64,000 bases of DNA. It comes from Thermoactinospora rubra (lineage in GTDB: Bacteria; Actinomycetota; Actinomycetes; Streptosporangiales; Streptosporangiaceae). Of this stretch, positions 1-8,300 are shown piece by piece. Position 1 is the first letter of the stretch. Every line of letters begins with the position of its first letter. The notes beneath the pieces are model-generated. The model saw only the letters and a program-made list of their open reading frames with translations, had not been told where the DNA came from and made no database searches. The stretch lies in the NCBI RefSeq assembly GCF_002093975.1, contig NZ_MSZZ01000005.1, positions 359,020 through 423,019 on the forward strand, in the 5' to 3' direction. Made by a program: the position numbers and the translations under genes.

Positions 1-1960
1 CGGTCTCCAGGACGAGCGCCATCTGGTCGCGTGCCCGGCCAGGCGCGTGAGGCAGGAGCCGGCGCACCAGCTCGGTCTTCAGGACGATGGCGGTCAGGTT
101 GTTGTCGACCACGTTGCGCAGATCGCGGGCGAGCCGCAGCCGCTCCACCCCGACCGCTGCCTCGGCCAGTTCGGCCTGCTTGGCGTCCGCGTCGGCCACC
201 AGCGCCGCCAGCTTGCTCATGCCGTACACCACCAGGCCGGTCACGAGGCTGGAGAGCGTGAGGTAGCCCATGAGCGCGTTGGGCAGCGGCCAGGTCAGCG
301 CGAGCAGGACCGCCCCCAGGCCCGCGTACGCCGGCCACCGCCACGGGCGGCTCAGCAGCAGCAACACCGAGCCGGCCAGGAAGCCGGCCATCGACCCCCA
401 CGGCCGGCCGACCCAGAGCAGCGGCGCGAAGGTGGTCAGGGCCTGCACGCCGAGGCCGGTCAGCCTGAGCCACGCCGGCCAGCGGCCGGGCCACCCCAGG
501 GAATGAATCCCCTGCTGCAGGAACACCGCCAGCACGCACATCACGGCGCCGGCGCGAGCGAGCCCGGACATCGGGAGCGCCAGAACGTTGATCAGGATGA
601 CCGAGGTGTAGCCGATCAGCACCACCGATAACAGCAGGAACGCCGGCGCCGGTCTCCAGCCGGCGGTCAGGCCGGCCCGCCAGGACCGGTCATACCACAG
701 CCGCAGCAGGGGCGGACCGCCCGGGTGGTCCTCACGCGGCGGCTGGCGTGCGACCGCCTCCCGGCGCAGGGGCACCTCGGCGATGAGGTGGAACCACCCT
801 TCTTCGACGTCGGTCCGCACCGTCAGCTCACCGCCGACGCCGCGCAGCCGGCTCATGAGGTTGTCCAGCCCGTGCCCGCGCCGAAGGGTGGCCGGGACGG
901 CGCCGACGCCGTCGTTGGCCACCAGCACCCGCACCGTCCGGCCGTCCGGACCGTCGTGCTCGCCGGCCTGAATGACGCAGCGCTGCGCCTTGCTGTGCCG
1001 CAGCACGTTGGTGACCGCCTCCCGCAGCGCGATGGCCAGCACGGTCTCCAGCTCCGGAGGAAGGCTGGGCAGGGACACCTCCGGCCTCGCCTCGATCTCG
1101 GCCGACACGAGGGTCGAGGACACCGATTCCACCTCGGCCTCGAACGACAGGTGGCTGTAGCCCTCCACCACCGACCGGATCTCGTCCTTGGCCCGGTCCG
1201 CGATCCGCCGTGCGCCTTCCAGCTCCGCCAGCGCCTGGGCGTGATAGGCCGGGAGCAGGCGAAAGACCAGCTCGCACTTCAGGGTCAGCGCGGACAGGTG
1301 GTGGCCGATCAGGTCGTGCATGTCCCTGGCGATCTGGAGGCGCTGGCGGTGGACCGCCATCTGCGCGAGATCGCCGCGTGCCGCCCGTGCCGCGGTGACC
1401 AGTGCCCCAAGGGAGCTGAGGCCGTAGGCCACCAGGCCGCTGAGCAGCGCGAAGGCGAAGCCGTAGGCAAGGGCGAGCAGGCCGGCCTCGTAGCGGGCGT
1501 ACCCCAGGGGGACGGTGCCCCCGATGGCCAGGAACAGCGCCCGCCCGAGCCGGCCGGGCACGGCCAGCAGGCAGGACCCGGCCAGGAGCGGCACCAGGGC
1601 GAAGGCCTGCAGGCCGACCCAGAGCACCGGGACATAGGTCGCGGCGCCCTGCACCGTCAGGGTGAGCGCGCGGGTCCCCGGCGGCCAACTGCGCGGAGCC
1701 AGCACGGAGTGGGCCATCTGCGTGCCGAACACCACGACGAGACAGACCACGTAGCCTGCCATCGCCACGCCGCCCGGCGCCGGGCCGTACAGACCGCCGA
1801 AGACGTTGATCACGGCGATCAGCTCGGTGCCGAGCAGCCACCCCAGCATGACCAGCAGTGCCACCCGAGTACCCAGCACCTCGGCGGCCGTGGGCCTTGT
1901 CGGCCTGAACCGCCGGGGAATCAGCCGTAACGCCGACTGCGCTGATCCACTCCCATCCAC
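1..1960 (-). CDS. Tandem double sensor histidine kinase (DesK/NarX-type), C-terminus cut by window edge
   Basis: Membrane sensor kinase of a two-component system; its response regulator would lie beyond the left edge. One uninterrupted frame of 653 residues encodes two complete copies of the same architecture. Copy 1 has about six hydrophobic segments (residues ~20-195), a HisKA_3 box RDMHDLIGHHLSAL with phospho-acceptor His215, and a HATPase N-box REAVTNVLRH (Asn318). Copy 2 starts near residue 385 with another hydrophobic block, then ARDLRNVVDNNLTAI, in which the acceptor His is Arg615 and the next Asp is Asn; the window ends 38 residues later. The start is GTG at 1960, preceded by GGGGGAG. 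It lies 39 nt downstream of the decarboxylase gene on the same strand, so co-transcription with the sugar operon is likely. Family kinases are usually ~380-420 residues with one core. I infer an active first core and a pseudokinase-like second core. Confidence 0.85.
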   Translation of the reverse strand, partial: MDGSGSAQSALRLIPRRFRPTRPTAAEVLGTRVALLVMLGWLLGTELIAVINVFGGLYGPAPGGVAMAGYVVCLVVVFGTQMAHSVLAPRSWPPGTRALTLTVQGAATYVPVLWVGLQAFALVPLLAGSCLLAVPGRLGRALFLAIGGTVPLGYARYEAGLLALAYGFAFALLSGLVAYGLSSLGALVTAARAARGDLAQMAVHRQRLQIARDMHDLIGHHLSALTLKCELVFRLLPAYHAQALAELEGARRIADRAKDEIRSVVEGYSHLSFEAEVESVSSTLVSAEIEARPEVSLPSLPPELETVLAIALREAVTNVLRHSKAQRCVIQAGEHDGPDGRTVRVLVANDGVGAVPATLRRGHGLDNLMSRLRGVGGELTVRTDVEEGWFHLIAEVPLRREAVARQPPREDHPGGPPLLRLWYDRSWRAGLTAGWRPAPAFLLLSVVLIGYTSVILINVLALPMSGLARAGAVMCVLAVFLQQGIHSLGWPGRWPAWLRLTGLGVQALTTFAPLLWVGRPWGSMAGFLAGSVLLLLSRPWRWPAYAGLGAVLLALTWPLPNALMGYLTLSSLVTGLVVYGMSKLAALVADADAKQAELAEAAVGVERLRLARDLRNVVDNNLTAIVLKTELVRRLLPHAPGRARDQMALVLET

Positions 1961-1999
1961 CCGTTCTCCCCCGATTTGGGGCGCACTGTCGGATGGAAT

Positions 2000-2977
2000 T
2001 TATCCCACTTGAACGGTATTCGCGAAAGCAGACGTGCGAGCCCGATCGGCGATGAGCGAGGCGATGATGTCGTCCAGGCTGTAGCGGGGGCGGAAGCCGA
2101 TCCGCTCCCTGGCCCGTGAGCAGTCCGGAATCCGGCGCAGCATGTCCTCGTAACCGGGACCGTACGCCTCGTCGTAGGGAACCTTGATCACGGTGCTCCG
2201 TGAGCCGGTCGCGGCTATGACCCGCTGCGCCAGGTCGGCGATCGAGATCTCCTCGCTGTTGCCCAGGTTGTACACCGTGCCGTGGGCGCCCCGGTCGTTC
2301 ATCAGCGCCACCAGCGCGGGAACCACGTCGAGCACGTGGATGAACGACCTGACCTGCTGGCCGTCGCCGAACACGGTGATCGGCTCGTTGGCGAGAGCCT
2401 GCTCGACGAACCGGGGGATCACCATGCCGTAGTTGGGGCTCTGGCGCGGGCCCACGGTGTTGAAGAGGCGGACGATCACCCCGCTCACGCCGTACTCCTG
2501 GGCGTAGAGGTGGGTCAGCGTCTCGTCAAGCGCCTTGGCCTCGGCGTAGGACCACCGGTTCACCAGCGGCGAGCCGATGATCCGGTCATCGTCCTCCGAC
2601 AGCCGATCGGCGGTGTTCTTGCCGTACACCTCGCTGGTGGAGGTGACCAGGATCGGCACCTCGTACCGCCGGGCCGCCTCGAGCATGGTCTGCGTGCCAT
2701 GCAGGTTGGTGTGCAGGCTGGACAGGGTCTTGCGCAGGATGGTGAAGACGCCCACGGCCGCGGCGAGATGGTAGATCGCGTCCACGCCCGCCATGCACGA
2801 GTCGACCACGTCGCTGTCGCAGACCGACCCGTAGACGAAGCGCACGCGCCCGTCGAGGTTGCTCAGGCTTCCCGTGCTGAGATCGTCCAGGACGACCACC
2901 TCGTGGCCGAGGGCCAGCAGGTGGTCCGCGAGGTGGGAGCCGATGAAGCCGGCTCCTCCCGTGATCAGGCAGCGCAC
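2000..2977 (-). CDS. NAD-dependent epimerase/dehydratase family protein, probable UDP-uronate decarboxylase (UDP-xylose synthase-like)
   Basis: Short-chain dehydrogenase (325 aa) expected to turn a UDP-hexuronate into a UDP-4-keto-pentose or UDP-pentose. Visible features are the Rossmann motif GGAGFIGSH (residues 7-15), the Ser-Glu pair in TSTSEVYG (115-116), the catalytic Tyr144/Lys148 of SYAEAK, and a C-terminal LRRIPDCSRARERIGF stretch. This matches the R-R/K-x-P-D signature that carries the essential Arg in UDP-glucuronate decarboxylases. The GTG start at 2977 overlaps the 3' end of the UDP-sugar dehydrogenase gene by 13 nt, which suggests translational coupling and supports two consecutive steps. 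The frame stays open upstream to 3709, but that part is antisense-like low-complexity sequence inside the dehydrogenase gene. A plain 4-epimerase is the alternative; the decarboxylase signature makes it less likely. Confidence 0.85.
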   Translation of the reverse strand: MRCLITGGAGFIGSHLADHLLALGHEVVVLDDLSTGSLSNLDGRVRFVYGSVCDSDVVDSCMAGVDAIYHLAAAVGVFTILRKTLSSLHTNLHGTQTMLEAARRYEVPILVTSTSEVYGKNTADRLSEDDDRIIGSPLVNRWSYAEAKALDETLTHLYAQEYGVSGVIVRLFNTVGPRQSPNYGMVIPRFVEQALANEPITVFGDGQQVRSFIHVLDVVPALVALMNDRGAHGTVYNLGNSEEISIADLAQRVIAATGSRSTVIKVPYDEAYGPGYEDMLRRIPDCSRARERIGFRPRYSLDDIIASLIADRARTSAFANTVQVG

Positions 2978-4263
2978 AGTCCCGTCCTCTCCGCCTGGGT
3001 GAGCGAGCCGGCGAAGCGGTAGGTGGGGTCCACCACCAGCGGGCAGTCCGCCACCCAGCCGTAGTCGTGGCCGGGGTGCACGGTGTGCACCAGCGCCAGA
3101 TCCCAGTCCGGCCCGGCCGGGTGCGGCACGCTGGTCATGACCGAGCCGCCCGGCAGCACGACTTGGGAGACCAGCGGATCGTGGTAGGCGACCTTCGCGC
3201 CGCGCTCGGCGAGCAGTTCGATGATCTCCAGGGCCGGGGAGGACCGCACGTCCAGCACGCCCGGCTTGTAGCTCACCCCGACGACGACGATCCTGGTGCC
3301 GGCGAGCCCGCGACCCGCCTGCGACAGCGCTTCCTGCACCTGGCCGACGACCTTGGCGGGGCGCTCGGCGATGGCGGTCATCGCCCGGTCCACCAGGGGA
3401 GCGGCGCCCCGTCTCTCCCGCAGCTGCCACAGCAGGTAGTGCGGGTCGCAGGGGATGCAGTGGCCGCCGACGCCGGGGCCGGGGTGGAAGGCCATGAACC
3501 CGAACGGCTTGGTCGACGCGGCGTCGATGACCTCCATGGGGTTCAAGCCGAGGCCGGCGCAGATGTCGGCCATCTCGTTGGTCAGCGCGATGTTGACCGC
3601 CCGGAAGGTGTTCTCGTACAGCTTGCTCATCTCGGCGGCCTCCGGCGAGCTCACCCGGTGCGCGATCGGGGAGATCACCTCGATCACCCGCGCGGCCATC
3701 TCGGTGCACCTCGGGGTGACCCCGCCGACCACCCGCGGGGTGTCACGCTGGGTGTGCGTCACGTTGCCGGGGTCGATGCGTTCGGGGCTGGAGGCGACGA
3801 AGACGTCGGTGCCGACGGTGAGGCCGCGCTCGGTCAGCGGCTCGACCACCAGGCGGGCGGTGGTGCCGACGAAGCTCGTGGAGGTCAGGATCAGCGTCTG
3901 GCCCGGCCGCGCGTGCCGTACCAGCGCCTCACATGCGGCCCTCAGCGGGCGGAGGTCGGGCACGAGGTGGCCGTCCACCGGGGTGGGGACGCACACCATG
4001 ACGGCGTCGGCCGCGGATATGTCGCCCGAGTCGGCGGTGAGGACGAAGTCGCGGTGGCGGAGGGCTGCCGCCAGCTGGGTGCGGTCGGACTCGACGAGGT
4101 CCACGACCTGGTTCCGGATCGCCTGCAGCCGGTCGGGGTCGCGGTCCACGCCGATCACCTTCAGGCCGGCCGCGTGCAGTCCGAGCGCGGTTGGCAGTCC
4201 CACGTACCCCATGCCGATAACCGCGACCGAAGAAAGCCGCCTTGTGGCGGAATTCTCGGGCAT
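2965..4263 (-). CDS. UDP-glucose/UDP-GlcNAc 6-dehydrogenase family protein
   Basis: Cytosolic NAD-dependent dehydrogenase (432 aa) that oxidises C6 of a UDP-hexose to the uronate in two steps. The sequence shows the NAD-binding GMGYVG (17-22), a central helix with Lys214 in EMSKLYENTF, the catalytic Cys269 within GGHCIPCDP, and a C-terminal UDP-binding domain with GVSYKPGVLDVRSSPA. Length and domain order are normal. The ATG at 4263 is preceded by GAGGAGACCC; longer in-frame starts lack a ribosome site. The spacing of motifs resembles WecC/UDP-HexNAc dehydrogenases as much as UDP-glucose dehydrogenases. Because a PIG-L deacetylase sits next door, UDP-GlcNAc is a plausible substrate, but this is inferred. 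It is the first gene of the leftward sugar/kinase operon, with a promoter box at 4413-4379 and a ~110-nt leader. Confidence 0.9.
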   Translation of the reverse strand: MPENSATRRLSSVAVIGMGYVGLPTALGLHAAGLKVIGVDRDPDRLQAIRNQVVDLVESDRTQLAAALRHRDFVLTADSGDISAADAVMVCVPTPVDGHLVPDLRPLRAACEALVRHARPGQTLILTSTSFVGTTARLVVEPLTERGLTVGTDVFVASSPERIDPGNVTHTQRDTPRVVGGVTPRCTEMAARVIEVISPIAHRVSSPEAAEMSKLYENTFRAVNIALTNEMADICAGLGLNPMEVIDAASTKPFGFMAFHPGPGVGGHCIPCDPHYLLWQLRERRGAAPLVDRAMTAIAERPAKVVGQVQEALSQAGRGLAGTRIVVVGVSYKPGVLDVRSSPALEIIELLAERGAKVAYHDPLVSQVVLPGGSVMTSVPHPAGPDWDLALVHTVHPGHDYGWVADCPLVVDPTYRFAGSLTQAERTGLCAA

Positions 4264-4351
4264 GGGTCTCCTCAGGTTGAGCAGGGCATCGTCAGGAGTG
4301 GATTGTTGAGGAAACAGAGCTCGTGGAAGGTGTTGCCTCAAAATCCGTTGT

Positions 4352-4365
4352 CCCGAAATTTCGGG
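4352..4365. promoter_or_regulatory. Perfect 14-bp palindrome in the leader of the UDP-sugar dehydrogenase operon
   Basis: CCCGAAATTTCGGG is a perfect dyad with an AT core. It starts about 7 nt after the transcription start predicted from the -10 at 4384-4379 and ends 88 nt before the ATG at 4263. Its place just inside the transcript suits a repressor operator. A short RNA hairpin is the other reading, though an AAATTT centre leaves little loop. The binding protein is unknown. Confidence 0.45.
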
Positions 4366-4378
4366 GGCTTTGCGGCAG

Positions 4379-4413
4379 AGCGTAAGAACGGCCGATTGCG
4401 ATTCCCACCCCTA
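4379..4413 (-). promoter_or_regulatory. Predicted activator-type promoter (TAGGGGT box, N22, TACGCT) for the sugar/kinase operon
   Basis: On the minus strand TAGGGGT (4413-4407) is followed after exactly 22 nt by TACGCT (4384-4379), a TAnnnT -10. The same box and spacing recur at seven other promoters in this window. There is no recognisable -35 hexamer at the usual 16-18 nt, so activation by a protein bound at about -41 to -35 is inferred. Confidence 0.65.
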
Positions 4414-4426
4414 TCCCGGCGCGTTA

Positions 4427-4440
4427 AGGGTGCCCACCCT
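4427..4440. terminator. Short inverted repeat at the end of the deacetylase gene, possible weak terminator
   Basis: AGGGTG-CC-CACCCT is an exact inverted repeat that begins at the last base of the deacetylase stop codon. The two-base gap means only about five pairs could form. There is no U-tract, so terminator function is weakly supported. The rest of the 176-base gap (4264-4439) holds the dehydrogenase promoter, the 14-bp palindrome and the ribosome site. Confidence 0.3.
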
Positions 4441-5120
4441 CACAGCACCAGGCGCACGAGCTCGAACGCCTCGGCGAACTCGGTCGCCACCTGTGAGCCG
4501 CGGTACTCCGCCAGCGCTCGCACCCCACGCTCGCTGCGCGAGTTCGGCCAGCTCTCCACCTCGCTCCCGTAGGCGCGCAGTGCCTCCAGCTTGGCCTCCA
4601 GGTGCCGTTCCGCCAGCGGCTGCCAGCAGTTGGGGCGGAAGGAAGGCAACCCCGACGCCTCGCCGCAGTCGGTGGCTGAGCGCACCTCGAAGCACCGGAT
4701 CTCCCGCACGCTGCTGCGTCCGGGCCGGCTGGCGATCCGCGCCGCCCTGCTCACCAGCTGGTGGTCGTGGTTCAGGTCGCTCATGCTGGTCGTGAACACC
4801 ATGTCCGGCCGGAACTCGCGGACCTCCCGCTCGAAGACGCGGTTGATCTCCAGCTGAGGGACGGTGTCCAGGCGGTTGTCGCCGAAGTTGTGGACGGTCA
4901 CCTCCTCGATGCCGAGGATCTTCGCCGCCTTCTCGATCGAGGAGGTGCGGTCGGTCACGCCCACGCCCGTCGGGCATCGTGAGCCGTCGTCGCTGGTGAG
5001 AACGGCAAGCTTGATCACCACGCCCTCGTCGGCCAGCATGGCCAGGGTGCCGCCGGCCCCCAGCGTCTCGTCGTCGCCATGCGCGACGGCGACCAGCAGC
5101 CTGGTTGTCTGTCTGTGCAT
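4440..5120 (-). CDS. PIG-L/LmbE family N-acetylhexosamine deacetylase
   Basis: Zinc-dependent deacetylase (226 aa) of the family that includes GlcNAc-PI, MshB and teicoplanin-type deacetylases. It shows the N-terminal metal motif AHGDDETLGAGG (His14, Asp16, Asp17; the usual AHPDDE with Pro replaced by Gly) and the second metal motif SDLNHDH (His118, His120). Next to a UDP-hexose dehydrogenase and decarboxylase it most likely removes the acetyl group from a UDP-N-acetylamino sugar or the finished glycoside, exposing a free 2-amine. The ATG at 5120 is preceded by AGGAAAGAG. It is transcribed alone from the divergent region shared with PKS-A, with a promoter box at 5191-5156. Substrate and timing are inferred. 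Confidence 0.85.
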   Translation of the reverse strand: MHRQTTRLLVAVAHGDDETLGAGGTLAMLADEGVVIKLAVLTSDDGSRCPTGVGVTDRTSSIEKAAKILGIEEVTVHNFGDNRLDTVPQLEINRVFEREVREFRPDMVFTTSMSDLNHDHQLVSRAARIASRPGRSSVREIRCFEVRSATDCGEASGLPSFRPNCWQPLAERHLEAKLEALRAYGSEVESWPNSRSERGVRALAEYRGSQVATEFAEAFELVRLVL

Positions 5121-5155
5121 AGGCGCTCTTTCCTGTGCGGGTGTCCCCCGATCCT

Positions 5156-5191
5156 TGGGTACGCGGTGGAGCGGGTGGTGGGAAACCCCTT
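5156..5191 (-). promoter_or_regulatory. Predicted promoter (AAGGGGT box, N23, TACCCA) for the deacetylase gene
   Basis: Minus-strand AAGGGGT (5191-5185) lies 23 nt from TACCCA (5161-5156). This is a one-mismatch version of the cluster-wide TAGGGGT promoter, with spacing one base longer. The predicted leader is about 30 nt. It is the weakest member of the set. Confidence 0.5.
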
Positions 5192-5211
5192 CCGTGGTGT
5201 GCGCGCGACTC

Positions 5212-5262
5212 TAGGGGTCCGGGTTCTTAGGGGTAGGTGGGTTCCGGCGCCCCGGCTACAGT
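5212..5262 (+). promoter_or_regulatory. Predicted promoter for PKS-A operon: two TAGGGGT boxes, then N22 and TACAGT
   Basis: TAGGGGT occurs at 5212-5218 and again at 5228-5234 (16 nt apart). The second copy is followed after exactly 22 nt by TACAGT (5257-5262). Transcription would begin near 5269, leaving a leader of about 65 nt. The stretch from the second box to the -10 closely resembles the promoter at 23295-23329: both have box, AGGnGGG, a 15-nt gap and TACAGT. The doubled box is unique in the window. Confidence 0.7.
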
Positions 5263-5337
5263 GCGAAATTGCCGAATTTAGGGATATTCCAGCGGCTGTC
5301 CACCTTTGAATCCGCAGGAATTGAGGGTCACGTGAGC

Positions 5338-8300
5338 ATGTCCGACAACCGGCTGGTCGATGCGCTGCGTGCGTCGCTGAAAGAGGCGGATCGGCTGCGC
5401 GAGCAGAACAGAAGACTCACCGAGGCCGCCAGGGAGCCGATCGCGATCGTCGGCATGGCATGCCGTTTCCCCGGAGGAGTGGAGACGCCGGAGGACCTGT
5501 GGCGCCTGCTGGCGGAGGGCGGGGACGCCGTCGGAGAGTTCCCCTCGGACCGCGGCTGGGACCTGGAGCGGCTCTACGACCCCGAGGGGCGCCGGCCCGG
5601 CTCCACCTACGTGCGCGAGGGCGGGTTCTTGCACGACGCCCCGTACTTCGACGCCGACTTCTTCGGCATCAGCCCGCGCGAGGCGCTGCTCATGTGCCCG
5701 CAGCAGCGGTTGCTGCTCGAGGTCTCGTGGGAGGCGATCGAGCGCGCCGGCATTCCGCCGCACAGCGTCAAGGGCGACCCGGTCGGCGTCTTCGCGGGCG
5801 TGATGTACCACAACTACCCGGGCAGCTACGGCTCCTCGGGCGTGGTGTCCGGCCGGCTGTCGTACACCCTCGGACTCGAAGGCCCGGCGGTCACGGTGGA
5901 CACCGCCTGCTCCTCCTCGCTCGTCGCCATCCACCTGGCCGTCCAGGCCCTGCGCAACGGGGAGTGCACGCTCGCCCTGGCCGGGGGCGTCTCCGTGATG
6001 GCCACCCCCCGCACCTTCGTGGAGTTCAGCATCGACCGCACGCTGTCCAGCGACGGCAGGTGCCGCTCCTTCGCGCAGTCGGCCGACGGCACCGGCTGGT
6101 CGGAGGGCGCGGGGATGGTGCTCCTGGAACGCCTGTCGGACGCACGCAAGAACGGGCACCCGGTGCTCGCCGTGATCCGGGGCAGCGCGGTCAACCAGGA
6201 CGGCGCCTCCAACGGCATGACCGCCCCCAACGGACCGGCGCAGCAGCGGGTGATCCGCCAGGCCCTGGCCAACGCGCGGCTCACACCTGACCAGGTGGAC
6301 GCCGTCGAGGCGCACGGCACGGCCACCGTCCTCGGCGACCCCATCGAGGCCGAGGCGCTCCAGGCGACCTACGGCAAGAGCCGGCCGGAAGGCAGGCCGC
6401 TGTGGCTGGGCTCGATCAAGTCCAACCTCGGCCACACGCAGGCGGCGGCCGGCGTCGCCGGTGTCATCAAGATGGTCATGGCCTTGCGCGGCCACCTGCT
6501 GCCCAAGACCCTGCACGTCGACGAGCCGACCCGGCAGGTCGACTGGTCGGACGGCAGGGTGCGGCTGCTCACCGAGCCCGTCGCCTGGCAGCGGAACGGC
6601 GAGCCGCGCCGTGCCGCGGTGTCGTCCTTCGGGATGAGCGGCACCAACGCGCACGTGATCATCGAGGAGGCGCCCGAGACCGAGCAGGAAGAGCGCGGTT
6701 CGTGGCCGGGCGACCCGATTCCCCTGGTGGTGTCCGGCCGGAGCAGGCACTCGCTCGCCGCCCAGGCCGCACGGCTGCGTGACTTCCTGCGCGAACGGCC
6801 TGACCTCGCCCCGGCCGACATCGCCTGCGCCATGGCCACCACCCGCACGGCGCTGGAGTACCGCGCCGCCGTCATCGGGCACAGCCGCGAGGACCTGGAG
6901 CGCGGGTTGACCGAGCTCGCCGAGGGCGCGTCCTCCGCCTCCGTGGTGGAAGGGGTGGCGCGCGGCGACCACACGACCGCGTTCCTGTTCACCGGTCAGG
7001 GTTCGCAGCGTGTGCGCATGGGCCGAGAGCTCTACGCGGCCTTCCCCGCCTTCGCCGCCGCCTTCGACGAGGTGTGCGACGCCCTGGACGAGCACCTCGA
7101 CCGTCCCATCCGCACGGTGATCGACGGTGACGCCGAGACGCTCGATCAGACCGCCTACACCCAGGCCGGCCTGTTCGCGCTGGAGGTGGCGCTGTTCCGG
7201 CTGCTGGAGTCGCTGGGCGTGCGGCCGGACTTCCTCGCCGGCCACTCCATCGGCGAGCTGAGCGCCGCGCACGTCGCCGGCGTGCTGTCGCTGTCCGACG
7301 CCGCCGCTCTGGTGACGGCCCGGGGCAAGCTGATGCAGGCGCTGCCTCCCGGCGGGGCGATGGTGGCCATCCGGGCCACCGAGGAGGAAGTCCGCCCGCT
7401 GCTGACCTCCCGGGTCGGCATCGCGGCCGTCAACGGCCCCTCCTCCGTCGTCGTCTCCGGGGACTCGGCCCACGTGCAGGCGCTCCTCGACGCCCTGCCC
7501 GGCCGCCCCGCCAAGCACCTGCGGGTGAGCCACGCCTTCCACTCGCCGCTGATGGAGCCCATGCTCGCCGAGTTCCGGCGGGTGGCCGAGCGGCTCACCT
7601 ACCACCCGGCGCGCATCCCCGTGGTCTCCTGCCTGACCGGCCGGCAGGCCACCGACCAGGAGCTGTGCTCGCCGGACCACTGGGTGCGGCACGTCCGTGA
7701 CGCGGTCCGCTTCCACGACGCCGTCCGGTGCCTGCGCGACAACGGCGTCGACCGGTTCGTCGAGCTGGGGCCGGACGGCACCCTGTCGGGCATGGCCAAG
7801 GCCGCCATGGGGCCGGAGGGCTCCGCCGTCGTGGTGCCCGTCCTGCGCCGGGATCGCCCGGAGGTCCACTCGTTCACCGCCGCGCTGACCGAGCTGCACG
7901 TGCGCGGACCCGCGCCCGACTGGCGGCCGTTCTTCAGCGGCCGTGGGGCCAGGCCGGTCGACGTGCCGACCTACGCCTTCCAGCGGCAGCGGTTCTGGCT
8001 GGAGCCCGCGTCGGGCGACGGCGACGCGGCCACGCTCGGCCTGGAGTCCGCCGAGCACCCGCTTCTCGCCGCGGTCACCGCGCTCGCCGACTCCGACACC
8101 ATGGTGCTGTCCGGACGGCTGTCGCTCTCCTCCCACAAGTGGCTGGCCGACCACGCGGTCGGTGGCGCGGTCCTGCTGCCCGGCACCGCCTTCGTCGAGC
8201 TGGCCATCCAGGCCGGGCATCGAGCCGGCTGCCGCCGCCTGCGCGAGCTGACCCTGCACGCGCCCCTCGTGCTGCCGGAGCGGGGCGCCGTCCAGATCCA

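Noticed and set aside
2978..3709. N-terminal extension of the decarboxylase-type SDR
   Set aside because: It overlaps the dehydrogenase gene on the same strand and lacks any fold; the Rossmann motif starts right after GTG 2977.
5212..5234. SARP-type direct repeats at the PKS-A promoter
   Set aside because: The two TAGGGGT copies are 16 bp apart, not the 11 or 22 bp typical of SARP heptamer repeats, and the other promoters have one copy.
5269..5337. Upstream in-frame start for PKS-A (MPNLGIFQR...)
   Set aside because: It coincides with the predicted transcription start, has no ribosome site, and adds residues not seen before PKS docking helices.
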